DNA of 64,000 nt from Deltaproteobacteria bacterium RIFCSPLOWO2_12_FULL_60_19 (GCA_001798595.1 MGSS01000057.1:1-64000); one strand, 5' to 3'. Counted from the first letter of the stretch, positions 30,185 through 39,822 are shown. Notes: generated from the letters alone by a model not told the origin. Numbers and translations: made by a program.

Positions 30185-30484
30185 CTATGCTGAGCATCCT
30201 CGCAGAAGTGTAGGGTCGCGGCGTTTGCCTTGGCGCTTGTGTTCGACAGATCGATCGCGCTTCAGGTTGCCCGAGTATTTTCCGTGACCACGCGCCGTGA
30301 TGTAAGAACACATGGAGAACTCGCAGGCGTCGTACTCGCCGTAGCGGTAGAACCGCTCATGCCGAATCCCGCTCTCCACGGTGAGCAGATTCAGATCGAT
30401 GCCTTCGGGCTGAACTCTGCCGTCGCGCAGGGGTTGCAAGTAGTCATAGCTGTCGAATGCAAGCGTCAGTTTCAATTTGGCCAT
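30185..30484 (-). pseudogene. N-terminal remnant of a 4,5-dihydroxyphthalate decarboxylase / SBP-fold-like protein
   Basis: MAKLKLTLAFDSYDYLQPLRDGRVQPEGIDLNLLTVESGIRHERFYRYGEYDACEFSMCSYITARG, then apparently unrelated frame to stop. Confidence 0.6.
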
Positions 30485-30516
30485 ACCCTACTTCCTTCTT
30501 TTTCTCGTCGTTTCAA

Positions 30517-31539
30517 TCATCTCTTGCCCTTATACAGACCGTCGATAAAACCGCTTTCATCGAGTTCTCTAACAAGGCTCATATCGGCGAAGTCTTCGGG
30601 CCTTGCGCCGCGCGCCTTGGGTTCATTTTCCCCCAACTCCGCCAGAGCTTCCCTGATTCCTTCGAGGGTGGGATACGGCTTGACCGGGACGAGGCGGGAG
30701 AAAAACCGATAGCTGTCCTCCAAGACCTCCGGGTCGTTAACCTTTGTATATTTCGCTATCACCTTTTTGCTGAATTCTTTTTGGCTCTTATAGACGTGGA
30801 TGGCCTCAAGCAAAGCTTTCATGAATTTTCGCACGGTCTCCCGCTTTTCCTTGATGTAGGAAACCCTGGAGGCGATGGGAGTGGTGGGATAAGCGCCGCC
30901 GAAATCTTCCGGCTCGGCCAAAATATTGAGCTTGAACTTGCGCGCGAGATTGGTCACGGGAGGTTGCGCCACCATGCCATGAATCTGTCTGGTTTGAACC
31001 GCGGCGAGTCGCACCGGCTGCCCGCCGGGAATCTGTAAAACGGCCACATCAATGTCCGGCTTGAGCCCCCACTTGATAAGAATTTTTCTGGTCGCGTAGT
31101 CCGAATTGGATCCGAAGCGGCTCACGGAAAGTTTCTTCCCTTTGAGGTCTTCCGGCTTTTTTATTTCGGGGGCGACGACCAGGCTATAGGCGAGCACGTT
31201 AGTGAGTCCGGCGATCATCGTCACGTCTCCGCCGCGCAGTCGGGCGACAATCGGCGCATTGCCGCCGACCTGCACGATCGGGACATCGCCGGACAGGAGA
31301 GCTTGCGTAGCCTTGGAGCCGCCGTCGATATAGATCATCGTGACCTCAAGGCCGTTTTTCTCGAACAGTCCCGCTTCTTTGGCGATCCATAGCGGCGCAT
31401 GGGAACCTGAAATCGCGCTCCAGCCAGTCGTGAGTTTTTCAAAAGGAACCGCGCTCCAGGAACTTCGCGGCGCGATTTGCGGGCCGCATAAAAAGACCCC
31501 GATCGCGGCGGCGGCCAGTTGAAAACGTTTCCTATACAT
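30517..31539 (-). CDS. ABC transporter substrate-binding protein (NMT1/SsuA-like)
   Basis: KLTTGWSAISGSHAPLWIAKEAGLFEKNGLEVTMIYIDGGSKATQALLSGDVPIVQVGG; C-term RELDESGFIDGLYKGKR. Confidence 0.88.
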   Translation of the reverse strand: MYRKRFQLAAAAIGVFLCGPQIAPRSSWSAVPFEKLTTGWSAISGSHAPLWIAKEAGLFEKNGLEVTMIYIDGGSKATQALLSGDVPIVQVGGNAPIVARLRGGDVTMIAGLTNVLAYSLVVAPEIKKPEDLKGKKLSVSRFGSNSDYATRKILIKWGLKPDIDVAVLQIPGGQPVRLAAVQTRQIHGMVAQPPVTNLARKFKLNILAEPEDFGGAYPTTPIASRVSYIKEKRETVRKFMKALLEAIHVYKSQKEFSKKVIAKYTKVNDPEVLEDSYRFFSRLVPVKPYPTLEGIREALAELGENEPKARGARPEDFADMSLVRELDESGFIDGLYKGKR

Positions 31540-31663
31540 CTGTAAGACTCCTTCCGCAGACCGCCGCGCTCCGGGCGACTTCGCGATGGCCGTCTTCGGA
31601 GGCCTTCATCTTGATCTCCATGGTGAGCACGCTCTTCACGTCGTTGTTAAGAATGAGACTCAT
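31532..31663 (-). pseudogene. N-terminal OCD-like mini-ORF (43 codons) overlapping both the OCD-4 stop (ATGA) and the following SBP start
   Basis: MSLILNNDVKSVLTMEIKMKASEDGHREVARSAAVCGRSLTDV*; compare OCD-4 start TLILNNDEVQRVLTMDACLEILEDAYREQAAGRAMN. Confidence 0.65.
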
Positions 31664-32760
31664 GTGTGGAACTCCTGCGTCAGCCATTCGGTCGGTATCT
31701 CTCTGCCGAGTCCAGCCTCCTTTGCCCGCTTGTAGATCACGTAGCCCACCGCCGCAAACTGGAGGCCCAGGCCGGCGTTGTTCCAGAAGTAGGTGATTTC
31801 GTCCCGCTTCTCGCGCCCGGCGACCTTGCCCGCGACCATCTCTTCGAGCAGCGGGTAGCCTTCAAATTCTTCACTCCGCCAGGAGCCCTCTTCCAGCTCT
31901 CCATACTGCCCGGCCCCCCCGATCCGCGTTTCATAGGCGAGCCTCTGGTGAATGACGATACGATCCGCCCTATCCAAGATCAAGCGGTCGATCTCGATCC
32001 GCTTGACGTCGGTGACGTGCATTCCCGGCTCGACCCATGGAGCATGGAGCACGGTTTCCCTTGCGTTCGTCGCGCAGGCGATAATGTCCGCTCCTTTGAC
32101 CACGTCTTCCGGTTGCTCGACAGGCTCGATCTCCACGTTGACGATCGGCGCCATCTCAGCGGCGAACTTTTTCCGGTTTTCCGCCGTCGGGCTGTAGACT
32201 TTCACCTTCTTCAACCGGCGCACGCAGGCCATCGCCTCGACCTGACCGCGCGCCTGCCAACCCGAGCCGAAAATTCCCAGGACCGACGCGTCGTCGCGCG
32301 CGAGGTACTTGGCCGCGATCGCGCTCGAAGCGGCGACGCGGCAGCGTTGCAGATATCCGTCGGGCATGAACGCAAGCGGCGCTCCGTTGACGGTCGAGTA
32401 GAGCTGGACCAGGCCGACCCAGCGCCCGCCGGGCGCAGCCGGGAGCTTCTCGACTCGTTTTTGCCCGGTAATGACCGGATGGTGCACGACCGAGGAGCTC
32501 ATCCGGAGCGCGCTCACGCCGTACTTGGGCAAGACGCCCACCATCGTCTTGAATTCGTACCGTCCGTCGTTGCGCATTTCCGGCAGCGGCATCTCCGTGT
32601 CGTAGCGGAGCTGGTTCATCGCCCTTCCCGCAGCCTGCTCCCGATAAGCGTCCTCCAAAATCTCCAGGCAGGCGTCCATCGTGAGAACTCTTTGAACCTC
32701 GTCGTTGTTAAGAATCAGCGTCACGAGACATCTCCTCTCCGCTGGCCTGTCGCGCTGCAA
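31660..32760 (-). CDS. Ornithine cyclodeaminase/mu-crystallin family protein (OCD-4)
   Basis: LILNNDEVQRVLTMDACLEILEDAYREQA; GIFGSGWQARGQVEAMACVRRLKKVKVYSPTAENRKKF; GLGLQFAAVGYVIYKRA. Start probably internal. Confidence 0.93.
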   Translation of the reverse strand: MQRDRPAERRCLVTLILNNDEVQRVLTMDACLEILEDAYREQAAGRAMNQLRYDTEMPLPEMRNDGRYEFKTMVGVLPKYGVSALRMSSSVVHHPVITGQKRVEKLPAAPGGRWVGLVQLYSTVNGAPLAFMPDGYLQRCRVAASSAIAAKYLARDDASVLGIFGSGWQARGQVEAMACVRRLKKVKVYSPTAENRKKFAAEMAPIVNVEIEPVEQPEDVVKGADIIACATNARETVLHAPWVEPGMHVTDVKRIEIDRLILDRADRIVIHQRLAYETRIGGAGQYGELEEGSWRSEEFEGYPLLEEMVAGKVAGREKRDEITYFWNNAGLGLQFAAVGYVIYKRAKEAGLGREIPTEWLTQEFHT

Positions 32761-32815
32761 ACCACCAATGGGAGACCGTTGCCTTCGAGCACAGGACCCA
32801 TGACTTCTCTCTCGG

Positions 32816-33904
32816 TCAGAGCGGCTCGCGCCATTCGGCGCCGTCGATCGGCAGCTCCAGGCCCAAGCCCTTTTCTTTCGCCAACCGATAAAGCCGCCCG
32901 CCGATCGCCACGTCCGAAATCCCCACGCCTCCCGTGTTTTTAAAAAGCGTGATCTGATCGTCGCGCGTTCTCCCCGGCTTTACGCCGTTTAAGACCTCGC
33001 CGACTTCGACAAGCTTCTCCCACGAGATGATCCCCTTCTCCAATCGCTCGACAAAATCTCCCGGTTGATCGACCCGGATCGTCTCGCGTGAATTGACTCC
33101 GATCACTTCGGCGCGCCTCATGCTCTCGTCGTCCAGTTCCTGTCTCATCTTGGGCACGAAGCCGCCGCGCTTGAGACCGATGTTGCTCACCACGATGGAG
33201 GTGAGATGCACGCCGGGTTCGAGCCAGCGGCCGTCCAGCACGGGAACGTTCGAGCTGGTGGCGGCGACGACGATGTCCACGCCTTTCACCGCGGCTTCGG
33301 CGCTCTCGACCGGGCGGACCTCGATGTTGAGGAGAGAACCCATCTCGTCGGCGAAGTCCTTTCGGTGTTGTGGGTTCGGGCTATAGACCTTGACTCGCTT
33401 GATTTTGCGGATCTCGCGCAGTGCAATCAGATGGTACCTGGCCTGATTCTGCGAGCCGAGGATGCCGATGCTCTCGGCGTTTTTCCGCGCAAAGACGTCC
33501 GTGCCGACGGCGCTGTTCGCCGCCGTGCGCAGCGCCGAGACCCCGCTGAGACTCAACTCCTTGGGCTTCGGCTCGCCGATGATCAGGCAGCGCAGCTCGC
33601 CGTTCTCGGCGTCGAAAAGCACCTGCACCGGGCGCCCGCGCACGGGAAAAGCTTCGATTGAATGCCCGCCCTTCGTCGGGTTTTTCGTCCACTCGCAATG
33701 GGTCATGAGACCGGTCACGCCTATCTTCGGAAGACCGCCTTGATGAACGCTGACCCTGACATTAGAGGGCACGTGAGTCCTGTGGCGCACCTCGCTGAAG
33801 TCGGGGTGCTTGTTCCATTCAATGAATCCCTCTCTCACGACCTCGATCGCCTCCTTCATGGTGATGAGACCGTCGATCTCCTCGGGCCGCAGGACTAAAA
33901 TCAT
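32816..33904 (-). CDS. Ornithine cyclodeaminase/mu-crystallin family protein (OCD-5)
   Basis: MILVLRPEEIDGLITMKEAIEVVREGFIEWNKH; GILGSQNQARYHLIALREIRKIKRVKVYSPNPQHRKDF; GVDIVVAATSSNVPVLDG. Confidence 0.92.
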   Translation of the reverse strand: MILVLRPEEIDGLITMKEAIEVVREGFIEWNKHPDFSEVRHRTHVPSNVRVSVHQGGLPKIGVTGLMTHCEWTKNPTKGGHSIEAFPVRGRPVQVLFDAENGELRCLIIGEPKPKELSLSGVSALRTAANSAVGTDVFARKNAESIGILGSQNQARYHLIALREIRKIKRVKVYSPNPQHRKDFADEMGSLLNIEVRPVESAEAAVKGVDIVVAATSSNVPVLDGRWLEPGVHLTSIVVSNIGLKRGGFVPKMRQELDDESMRRAEVIGVNSRETIRVDQPGDFVERLEKGIISWEKLVEVGEVLNGVKPGRTRDDQITLFKNTGGVGISDVAIGGRLYRLAKEKGLGLELPIDGAEWREPL

Positions 33905-34004
33905 AAAAATCTCCTCTCGCAAACTATCGATCTCCGCGCAGGCAACAGAACATCGGTTTTCCACGCCGTTTTCTCCCTTGTCCCAGGAAAGAGAGCGAAT
34001 TCAG

Positions 34005-35048
34005 CTACAGCTCTCGCCCAAGGCCGCGCTCCTTCGCCAGCCGATAAATATGGGCGGCGAGGCTCACGTCCACGACGCCTATGCCGGCGTTGTTGTTGTA
34101 AAACGTGATCTGCGCTGCATTCTTTCGTCCGCCGCTCTTCCGGGCGAGGAGATCGCCGATCTCTCCGATCCTCTCCCAGCTTAAATATCCCCGGCTCACG
34201 GCTTGAAAAATCTCTCCTTGCCGGTCCTGCCGGGTCTGCTCCTTCACGTTGACGAAAATCCTGTCACTTCTCTTGATGGTCTCCTCGTCCACTCCTTTTC
34301 GCACGACGCCTTGCTGCGCGGCCAGCTCGCGGTTGCTCCCGGCGATCGAAGTCACGTGCATGCCGGGCTGGAGCATGCGGCCGGGAAAAACGGGAACCGT
34401 CGTATTGCTCGCTTCGAGAACGACGTCGGCAGCGGCCAGCGCGTCGGAGGGAGATTCCACCGGCTCCATGGCGAGTGAGAGCGCGGTCTCCATCTCGCGA
34501 CAAAAGGATTTTCGATGCTCCGGATTCGGACTGAAAACCCGGACGCGCTTCAAATCCATGACCCGGCTTAAGGCGTGCAGATGCGAGCGCGCTTGATGGC
34601 TGCTGCCGAAGAGAGCCAGGCTCCGGCTATCCTCGCGCATGAGGCGGCGTGTTCCCACCGCGCTCGTCGCGGCAGTACGATAGTCGACGCCCCTTTGGTC
34701 GCGCCGCCGCCGGATGATCGCCGCGAGCGCGGCCGTCCCGGCGTCGTAGAGGACATAGACGTAGTCGCCTCGGCCTTTTACCACCTGCGTCAGAAGGGCT
34801 TTTCCTTCGGCGGAAACAATCGGCAGCTCGCTGTGGATCATCATACCGAGAAGGCCGTAGGGCATCGCCGCCCCGGCGTGCAGGCTGATTCTCGTGAGCG
34901 ACGGGCAGTGGAGCCGCCGCCGCGGATGATTGACCTGCTCGCCGTAAACGCCGAGGTCGGCGAGCGCTTTCTCGGTAAGCTCGATGATATCTTTCCAGTC
35001 GATGAGGCCTTGCCGTTCGACCTCGTCGAAGTCGATCAAGAGCGCCAC
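34005..35048 (-). CDS. Ornithine cyclodeaminase/mu-crystallin family protein (OCD-6)
   Basis: VALLIDFDEVERQGLIDWKDIIELTEKALADLGVY; LALFGSSHQARSHLHALSRVMDLKRVRVFSPNPEHRKSF. GTG start at 35048 inferred; the longer ORF upstream reads the SBP remnant in the wrong frame. Confidence 0.88.
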   Translation of the reverse strand: MALLIDFDEVERQGLIDWKDIIELTEKALADLGVYGEQVNHPRRRLHCPSLTRISLHAGAAMPYGLLGMMIHSELPIVSAEGKALLTQVVKGRGDYVYVLYDAGTAALAAIIRRRRDQRGVDYRTAATSAVGTRRLMREDSRSLALFGSSHQARSHLHALSRVMDLKRVRVFSPNPEHRKSFCREMETALSLAMEPVESPSDALAAADVVLEASNTTVPVFPGRMLQPGMHVTSIAGSNRELAAQQGVVRKGVDEETIKRSDRIFVNVKEQTRQDRQGEIFQAVSRGYLSWERIGEIGDLLARKSGGRKNAAQITFYNNNAGIGVVDVSLAAHIYRLAKERGLGREL

Positions 35049-35050
35049 GG

Positions 35051-35362
35051 TCAACGCCGCCCCTTCAAGCCCGCCAGTGCCTCGCGCAAAAAGCGGTAAT
35101 CGACGACCTCGCCCGCGCTGTAGATGTAATCGATCTCGCCGGCGAGCATCGCCTTGATGCCCAAATCGGCGCGGATCGATACGTAAAGAAGAACGATGCC
35201 TTCGGCGCGGTAAAATCCGCGCTCGATGCCGTAGAGCAGCGGGCCGATCGATAGCCCGCCGCGAACCGAATGGCTGATCATGACCCGCTCGAGAGCCGCG
35301 GCCCGGTCTGCGGCAAAAACCGAGACGAGCAGCAGAACGGTAGCAAAGCATCGTGCTATCAA
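35051..35362 (-). pseudogene. N-terminal remnant (signal peptide plus ~80 aa) of an ABC substrate-binding protein
   Basis: MIARCFATVLLLVSVFAADRAAALERVMISHSVRGGLSIGPLLYGIERGFYRAEGIVLLYVSIRADLGIKAMLAGEIDYIYSAG, then early stop abutting OCD-6. Confidence 0.7.
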
Positions 35363-35374
35363 GGAACCGGCCTC

Positions 35375-36499
35375 TCAATCCCGAATGGTTTGCAGAAACC
35401 AGTCGCGCGGAACCTCTCTTCCCAATCCCGCCGCCCGCGCCCGATCGTAAATCAGCGAGCTTACCGTAACGAACTGAAGACCTTTGACGCTGTCCTCGCC
35501 GCCGACCTTGATGCCGCTGGAGGCGGAGATCTCCCGGTCGTTCAGGCGGCCTTCCGAACGGCCGGTGATGAGATCGGCGAGCGGCACGAGTCTGCCGCGA
35601 AAATTCTTGTTCCTATTCTCGCGCGCCCGCGCGTTGCCCTTGGCCCGGTTTAACGCCTCGAGGCTGCCGGCAAGATAGGTGATGAAACCTTGCGAATCGT
35701 CGATGGCGGCGCCTTCGACGACCTGGCTCGACGGGCCGCCGCCGATGCAGACGTCGAGCTTGGCGTTCACGTCGTCCGCAAACTCGCGCGCCACCTGCGT
35801 CAAGTGCATTCCCGGCTCGAGCATCCGGGCGTAAAGCGTCGGCTCCTTGGCGTTCGTGCAGGTGGCCAGAATATCGACGCCTCTCGACGCCTCTTCGGCG
35901 CTGGCGCAGGGAATTATCTCGATGCCGAGCTTCGGCTCCATCTCTTTTGCGTACAGCTCGCGGTGTTCTTTCGTCGGACTGAAGACCTTCGCCTGCCTGA
36001 TTTTTCGAACGCAGGCAAAGGCCATGAGATGGGTTCGCGCCATTCCGCCGGAGCCCAGCATGCCCACGACGGACGTGTTTTTCCGCGCGAGGTACTTCGC
36101 GCCCAGGCCGTACAGAGCGCCGACGCGCATGTGCTGTAGGTTGCCGTCGTTGATGATCGCGAGCGGCGCGCCGTCCTCGGTGCTGAAGAGAAATACGAGT
36201 CCGCAGTAAAAACCGGGCTTAACGCAATATTTGTCTTCGACCCGCAAGCCGTGGCGGACGGGCCAGCTCACGACGTCGGATTTCATTCGAATGGCGAACC
36301 TCTGAAGGCTTTTGCTCGATCCTTCCATGGTTCCCCAGCGATGGAACTTCTCGCCGTCGCCTGTCTCGGTGTATACGTCCACGCGGGGCCGTCCGGCGAG
36401 CTCGCCGCGCGCCAGCTCCTTATGGCCCTCTTCGATGACCCGGAGCGTGTCCTCCATCGTGAGGACTTGCGCGACTTCGTCGTTGTTGATGAAAAGCAT
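35375..36499 (-). CDS. Ornithine cyclodeaminase/mu-crystallin family protein (OCD-7)
   Basis: LFINNDEVAQVLTMEDTLRVIEEGHKELARGELAGRPRVDV; GMLGSGGMARTHLMAFACVRKIRQAKVFSPTKEHRELY. Confidence 0.93.
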   Translation of the reverse strand: MLFINNDEVAQVLTMEDTLRVIEEGHKELARGELAGRPRVDVYTETGDGEKFHRWGTMEGSSKSLQRFAIRMKSDVVSWPVRHGLRVEDKYCVKPGFYCGLVFLFSTEDGAPLAIINDGNLQHMRVGALYGLGAKYLARKNTSVVGMLGSGGMARTHLMAFACVRKIRQAKVFSPTKEHRELYAKEMEPKLGIEIIPCASAEEASRGVDILATCTNAKEPTLYARMLEPGMHLTQVAREFADDVNAKLDVCIGGGPSSQVVEGAAIDDSQGFITYLAGSLEALNRAKGNARARENRNKNFRGRLVPLADLITGRSEGRLNDREISASSGIKVGGEDSVKGLQFVTVSSLIYDRARAAGLGREVPRDWFLQTIRD

Positions 36500-36688
36500 C
36501 GGTCGCTAAGCAAGATTGAAAAGCCGGCCGCGTCTGTTTATTATAACTAAACTCTGTTCGTAGGGCATCGAATGCGCAACGGTTATTCTCTTTTCTACAC
36601 CTTGTCAAGGCGGATCGATCGCAGTGGCTCTGAGCCGGTCGGGCCACCGGCTGGAGTTGGCGAGCGGAGTTGTGGTAAATAGGGAGGC

Positions 36689-37474
36689 ATGAGCGGCGAT
36701 CCTTTGAATTTCGACAGCCGGCCGGAGCTGAGGCGTCCGGTGTTGATTCTGGCGTTCTCCGGCTGGAGCGACGCCGGGTCGTCGGCCACGACGGCCGTGC
36801 GCTATCTCACGGAGCAGTTGATGGCCAATAAATTCGCCGGCATCGATCCGGAGGAGTTCTACGATTTTTCCGTCCAGCGCCCCCAAGTTCGTCTCGTTGA
36901 TGGGCTGACGCGGGAGGTTCATTGGCCGTCCTACGATTTCTACCATGGCGCGGGGATCGGCATCGACCGGGACTTCATCCTGGGGGTCGGTGCGGAGCCG
37001 CATCTGCGCTGGCGGGGCTTTTGCGATACGCTGCTACGCTTCACGCGCGAGTGCAAAATCGGGATGATCGTGAGCATCGGCGCTTATCTGGACGAGGTGC
37101 TCTACACCCGCCCCGTTCCGCTGACGGGATTTTCCTCGGATGCGAATTTGATGAAAGAGCTTGAGCTTCTCCCGTCGAGATATCAGGGGCCGACCGGCAT
37201 CCTGGGCATCCTGGGCGACGCCTGCCGCAAGAACCGGATCCCCAACATGAGCTTGTGGGCGGCGCTGCCCCACTATTTTTCCGCGGTGCCGAACCCGCGC
37301 GGCTCGCTGGCGCTGGTGCTTAAGCTCGCCCAATGGCTGGGGCTTAGGGTCGACACCGGGCCGCTCGAGCGCGCCGCCGCCGAATTTCAAAACAAGGTCA
37401 ACGAAGCCGTCAACAACGATCCCAATCTCTCCGCTTTTATCCGCGATCTGAAAAAGCGCGAGTTCGAGCAGTGA
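36689..37474 (+). CDS. PAC2 family protein (proteasome assembly chaperone-like)
   Basis: RPVLILAFSGWSDAGSSATTAVRYLTEQL; GFSSDANLMKELELLPSRYQGPTGILGILGDACRKNRIPNMSLWAALPHYF. Confidence 0.85.
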   Translation: MSGDPLNFDSRPELRRPVLILAFSGWSDAGSSATTAVRYLTEQLMANKFAGIDPEEFYDFSVQRPQVRLVDGLTREVHWPSYDFYHGAGIGIDRDFILGVGAEPHLRWRGFCDTLLRFTRECKIGMIVSIGAYLDEVLYTRPVPLTGFSSDANLMKELELLPSRYQGPTGILGILGDACRKNRIPNMSLWAALPHYFSAVPNPRGSLALVLKLAQWLGLRVDTGPLERAAAEFQNKVNEAVNNDPNLSAFIRDLKKREFEQ

Positions 37475-38181
37475 AGCTCTCCGTCGTCGTGCCGGTTTTC
37501 AACGAGGCGGGGACGGTGGAAGAGCTGCTTCGGCGCGTCCGGAACGGCCGCTTTCCGAAAGAGATCGTCGTCGTCGACGACGGCTCGACCGACGGGACGC
37601 GGGAGATTCTCTCCCGGCTGGACGCGGCGGCGCGGCAGGCGACCGGCTCGGAGAATAGTTTCCAGGTTATCTATCAGCCCTACAATCGCGGCAAAGGGGC
37701 CGCCGTCAGGACCGGCCTTGAGCGCGTGACGGGGGACGTGGTGATTATCCAGGACGCGGACCTCGAATACGATCCGGAGGACTATGCCAAACTGCTCGAC
37801 CCGATTCTGACGGACAAGGCGGATGTGGTCTACGGGACGCGGTTCGCCGGCGGCGGAGCGCATCGGGTGCTGTTTTTTTGGCACTCTCTTGGGAACCGCA
37901 TGCTCACGCTCATCTCCAACGCTCTTACCAATCTCAACCTCTCCGACATGGAGGTGGGTTACAAGGTTTTTCGGAGCGAAGTTCTCAAGCGGATCAAGCT
38001 CAAATCGGACCGGTTCGGCTTCGAGCCCGAGATCACGATGAAGGTCGCCAAGCAGGGCTGCCGCATTTACGAAGTCCCCATCTCTTATCACGGGCGGACC
38101 TACGCCGAAGGAAAAAAAATCACCTGGCGCGACGGCATCGCCGCGCTCTACTGCCTGATCCGCTTTCGGCTTAGCGACTAG
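37471..38181 (+). CDS. Glycosyltransferase family 2 (dolichyl-phosphate mannose synthase-like)
   Basis: KLSVVVPVFNEAGTVEELLRRV; VVVDDGSTDGT; IQDADLEYDPEDYAKLLDPI; DMEVGYKVFRSEVLKRI. Overlaps the PAC2 stop. Confidence 0.93.
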   Translation: MKLSVVVPVFNEAGTVEELLRRVRNGRFPKEIVVVDDGSTDGTREILSRLDAAARQATGSENSFQVIYQPYNRGKGAAVRTGLERVTGDVVIIQDADLEYDPEDYAKLLDPILTDKADVVYGTRFAGGGAHRVLFFWHSLGNRMLTLISNALTNLNLSDMEVGYKVFRSEVLKRIKLKSDRFGFEPEITMKVAKQGCRIYEVPISYHGRTYAEGKKITWRDGIAALYCLIRFRLSD

Positions 38182-38661
38182 CCCGCATGCTTTGCGGTCT
38201 TGGCGTCTTCGCACGATGAAACAGTGGTGGATATTCCGGGCTAGCAGGCCTTTGAAACAGAGCCATCGCCGCGACGAAGGCACGCTTGGCCCTCCATTCT
38301 CCGCTCTTTAAAACCTTCGAACCCTCTTGCCAACTCGTCGCCCGCGAGCCAGCGCCAATCCGGAGTCCTTCTCAGGCCTGGCACATAGAGGGTCAAATTT
38401 CCAAATTCTAAGAATCGCGTCCGAGGGGCGGCTTTCGGCCATCGCCCCCCGCCAAGCCAACTATGCAAGCCGAGTCCCTAAAAAAACCCCTTTAATATAA
38501 AGGGTAATTTCCCAGCTTGGCCCGACCCTCATGGCGCGCCCCGATAAAAGATATCCTGGCATCTATCTTGCTCACCTTACTCATCTAACGTTCGTTTAGT
38601 AGACGCCTATGCTACGCGCAATCCAGCCCACCTTTCCCCCTTTAGCGATAGGAGAGACGCC

Positions 38662-39786
38662 ATGATTGAGCAATTTAAGGAGTGGTATATCAACCGCCAC
38701 GCCTATGCCAAGCAGTGGAAGGAGCGGACCGGCGGCAAGGTCATCGGCACCTTCTGCACCTATGTGCCGGAAGAGATTCTGGTCGCCGCCAATATGCTCC
38801 CGGCCCGAATTCTGGGGAGCCATGAGCCCCAGGATGTTACCGAGCCGCACATCTTCGGCATGTTCTGTCCGTTCTGCCGGGATTCGTTGGCTCAGGGCCT
38901 GAAGGGCAGGTTCAATTACCTGGACGGCGTCGTGCTGGCCCATTCCTGCATCCATTTTCGCCAGACATTCAACTCGTGGCGAATCCATCTTCCGGTAGAG
39001 TTCGCGTACTACATCCCCATGCCCAATACGGCGCAGACGCCCCATGCTCCAGCTTATCACCGGGCGGAAGTCGATAAGTTTAAGAAAGCGATCGAGGAAT
39101 ATGCCGGCCGCCCGATCGCGGAGCAGGACCTCGACCGCGGAATCGAAATTTTAAATCGCAACCGCCGCCTGCTGCGCAAGGCCTACGAGCACCGCAAGCT
39201 CGACAACCCGCCCCTGACCGGCGAAGAGGCGATGTACATGGCGGTCACGAGCCAGTTCATCGATAAGGAGGAGCACAGCAACCTTCTGGAGGCTGTGCTC
39301 AAGGAGCTTCCTCAACGGAAGCTCCCGCGCGATGCGGGGATTCGTCTCATGGCGGTCGGGAGCGAGAACGACGATGCCGAGTTCTTCAAGATGGTGGAGA
39401 ACGTGGGCGGCACCGTCGTCATCGACGAGCAGTGCGCAGGGAGCCGCTACTTCTGGAACGAGTCCGTTCCCAACGGAGACCGCCTGGCCGCCATCGCAAA
39501 TCGTTATCTCGATCGTCCCGCTTGTCCCGTCAAAGACTACCCGGCCCACTCCCGCTTTCAGCACGTCCTCAACCTGGCCAAAGACTACCGCGCCCAAGGG
39601 GCGATCATCATGCAGGAGAAATTCTGCGATCCCCATGAAGGGGACAATCCCCGCCTGAAGAAATATCTGGAGGAGAACGGCATCCCGACCCTTTCATTGG
39701 AGTTCGACTCGACCAACCCGTTGGGTCCGTTCCGCATCCGCGTAGAGGCCTTTTTGGAAACGATCCGAGGCGAGGAGCTTTTCTGA
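38662..39786 (+). CDS. 2-hydroxyacyl-CoA dehydratase family protein; benzoyl-CoA reductase subunit C-like (BcrC/BadD/BzdN)
   Basis: Family motif GTFCTYVPEEILVAANMLPARILGSHEP; MFCPFCRDSLAQGLKGRFNYLDGVVLAHSC; ITMQEKFCDPHE-like C-term. Position in a bzdNOPQ-like order. Confidence 0.85.
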   Translation: MIEQFKEWYINRHAYAKQWKERTGGKVIGTFCTYVPEEILVAANMLPARILGSHEPQDVTEPHIFGMFCPFCRDSLAQGLKGRFNYLDGVVLAHSCIHFRQTFNSWRIHLPVEFAYYIPMPNTAQTPHAPAYHRAEVDKFKKAIEEYAGRPIAEQDLDRGIEILNRNRRLLRKAYEHRKLDNPPLTGEEAMYMAVTSQFIDKEEHSNLLEAVLKELPQRKLPRDAGIRLMAVGSENDDAEFFKMVENVGGTVVIDEQCAGSRYFWNESVPNGDRLAAIANRYLDRPACPVKDYPAHSRFQHVLNLAKDYRAQGAIIMQEKFCDPHEGDNPRLKKYLEENGIPTLSLEFDSTNPLGPFRIRVEAFLETIRGEELF

Positions 39787-39822
39787 GGAGGAATGCTCAT
39801 CATTTCCATAAGATCACCGTTA

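Noticed and set aside
31666-32943. 425-aa + strand ORF opposite OCD-4
   Set aside because: Antisense shadow ORF of a GC-rich gene.
35049-35378. N-terminal extension of the OCD-6 ORF (MRGRFLDSTMLCYRSAARLG...)
   Set aside because: The region is better read in the overlapping frame as an SBP N-terminal remnant; OCD homology begins at GTG 35048.
38241-38468. 75-aa minus-strand ORF (MHSWLGGGRWPKAAPRTRF...)
   Set aside because: No RBS or motif support in an apparently noncoding spacer.
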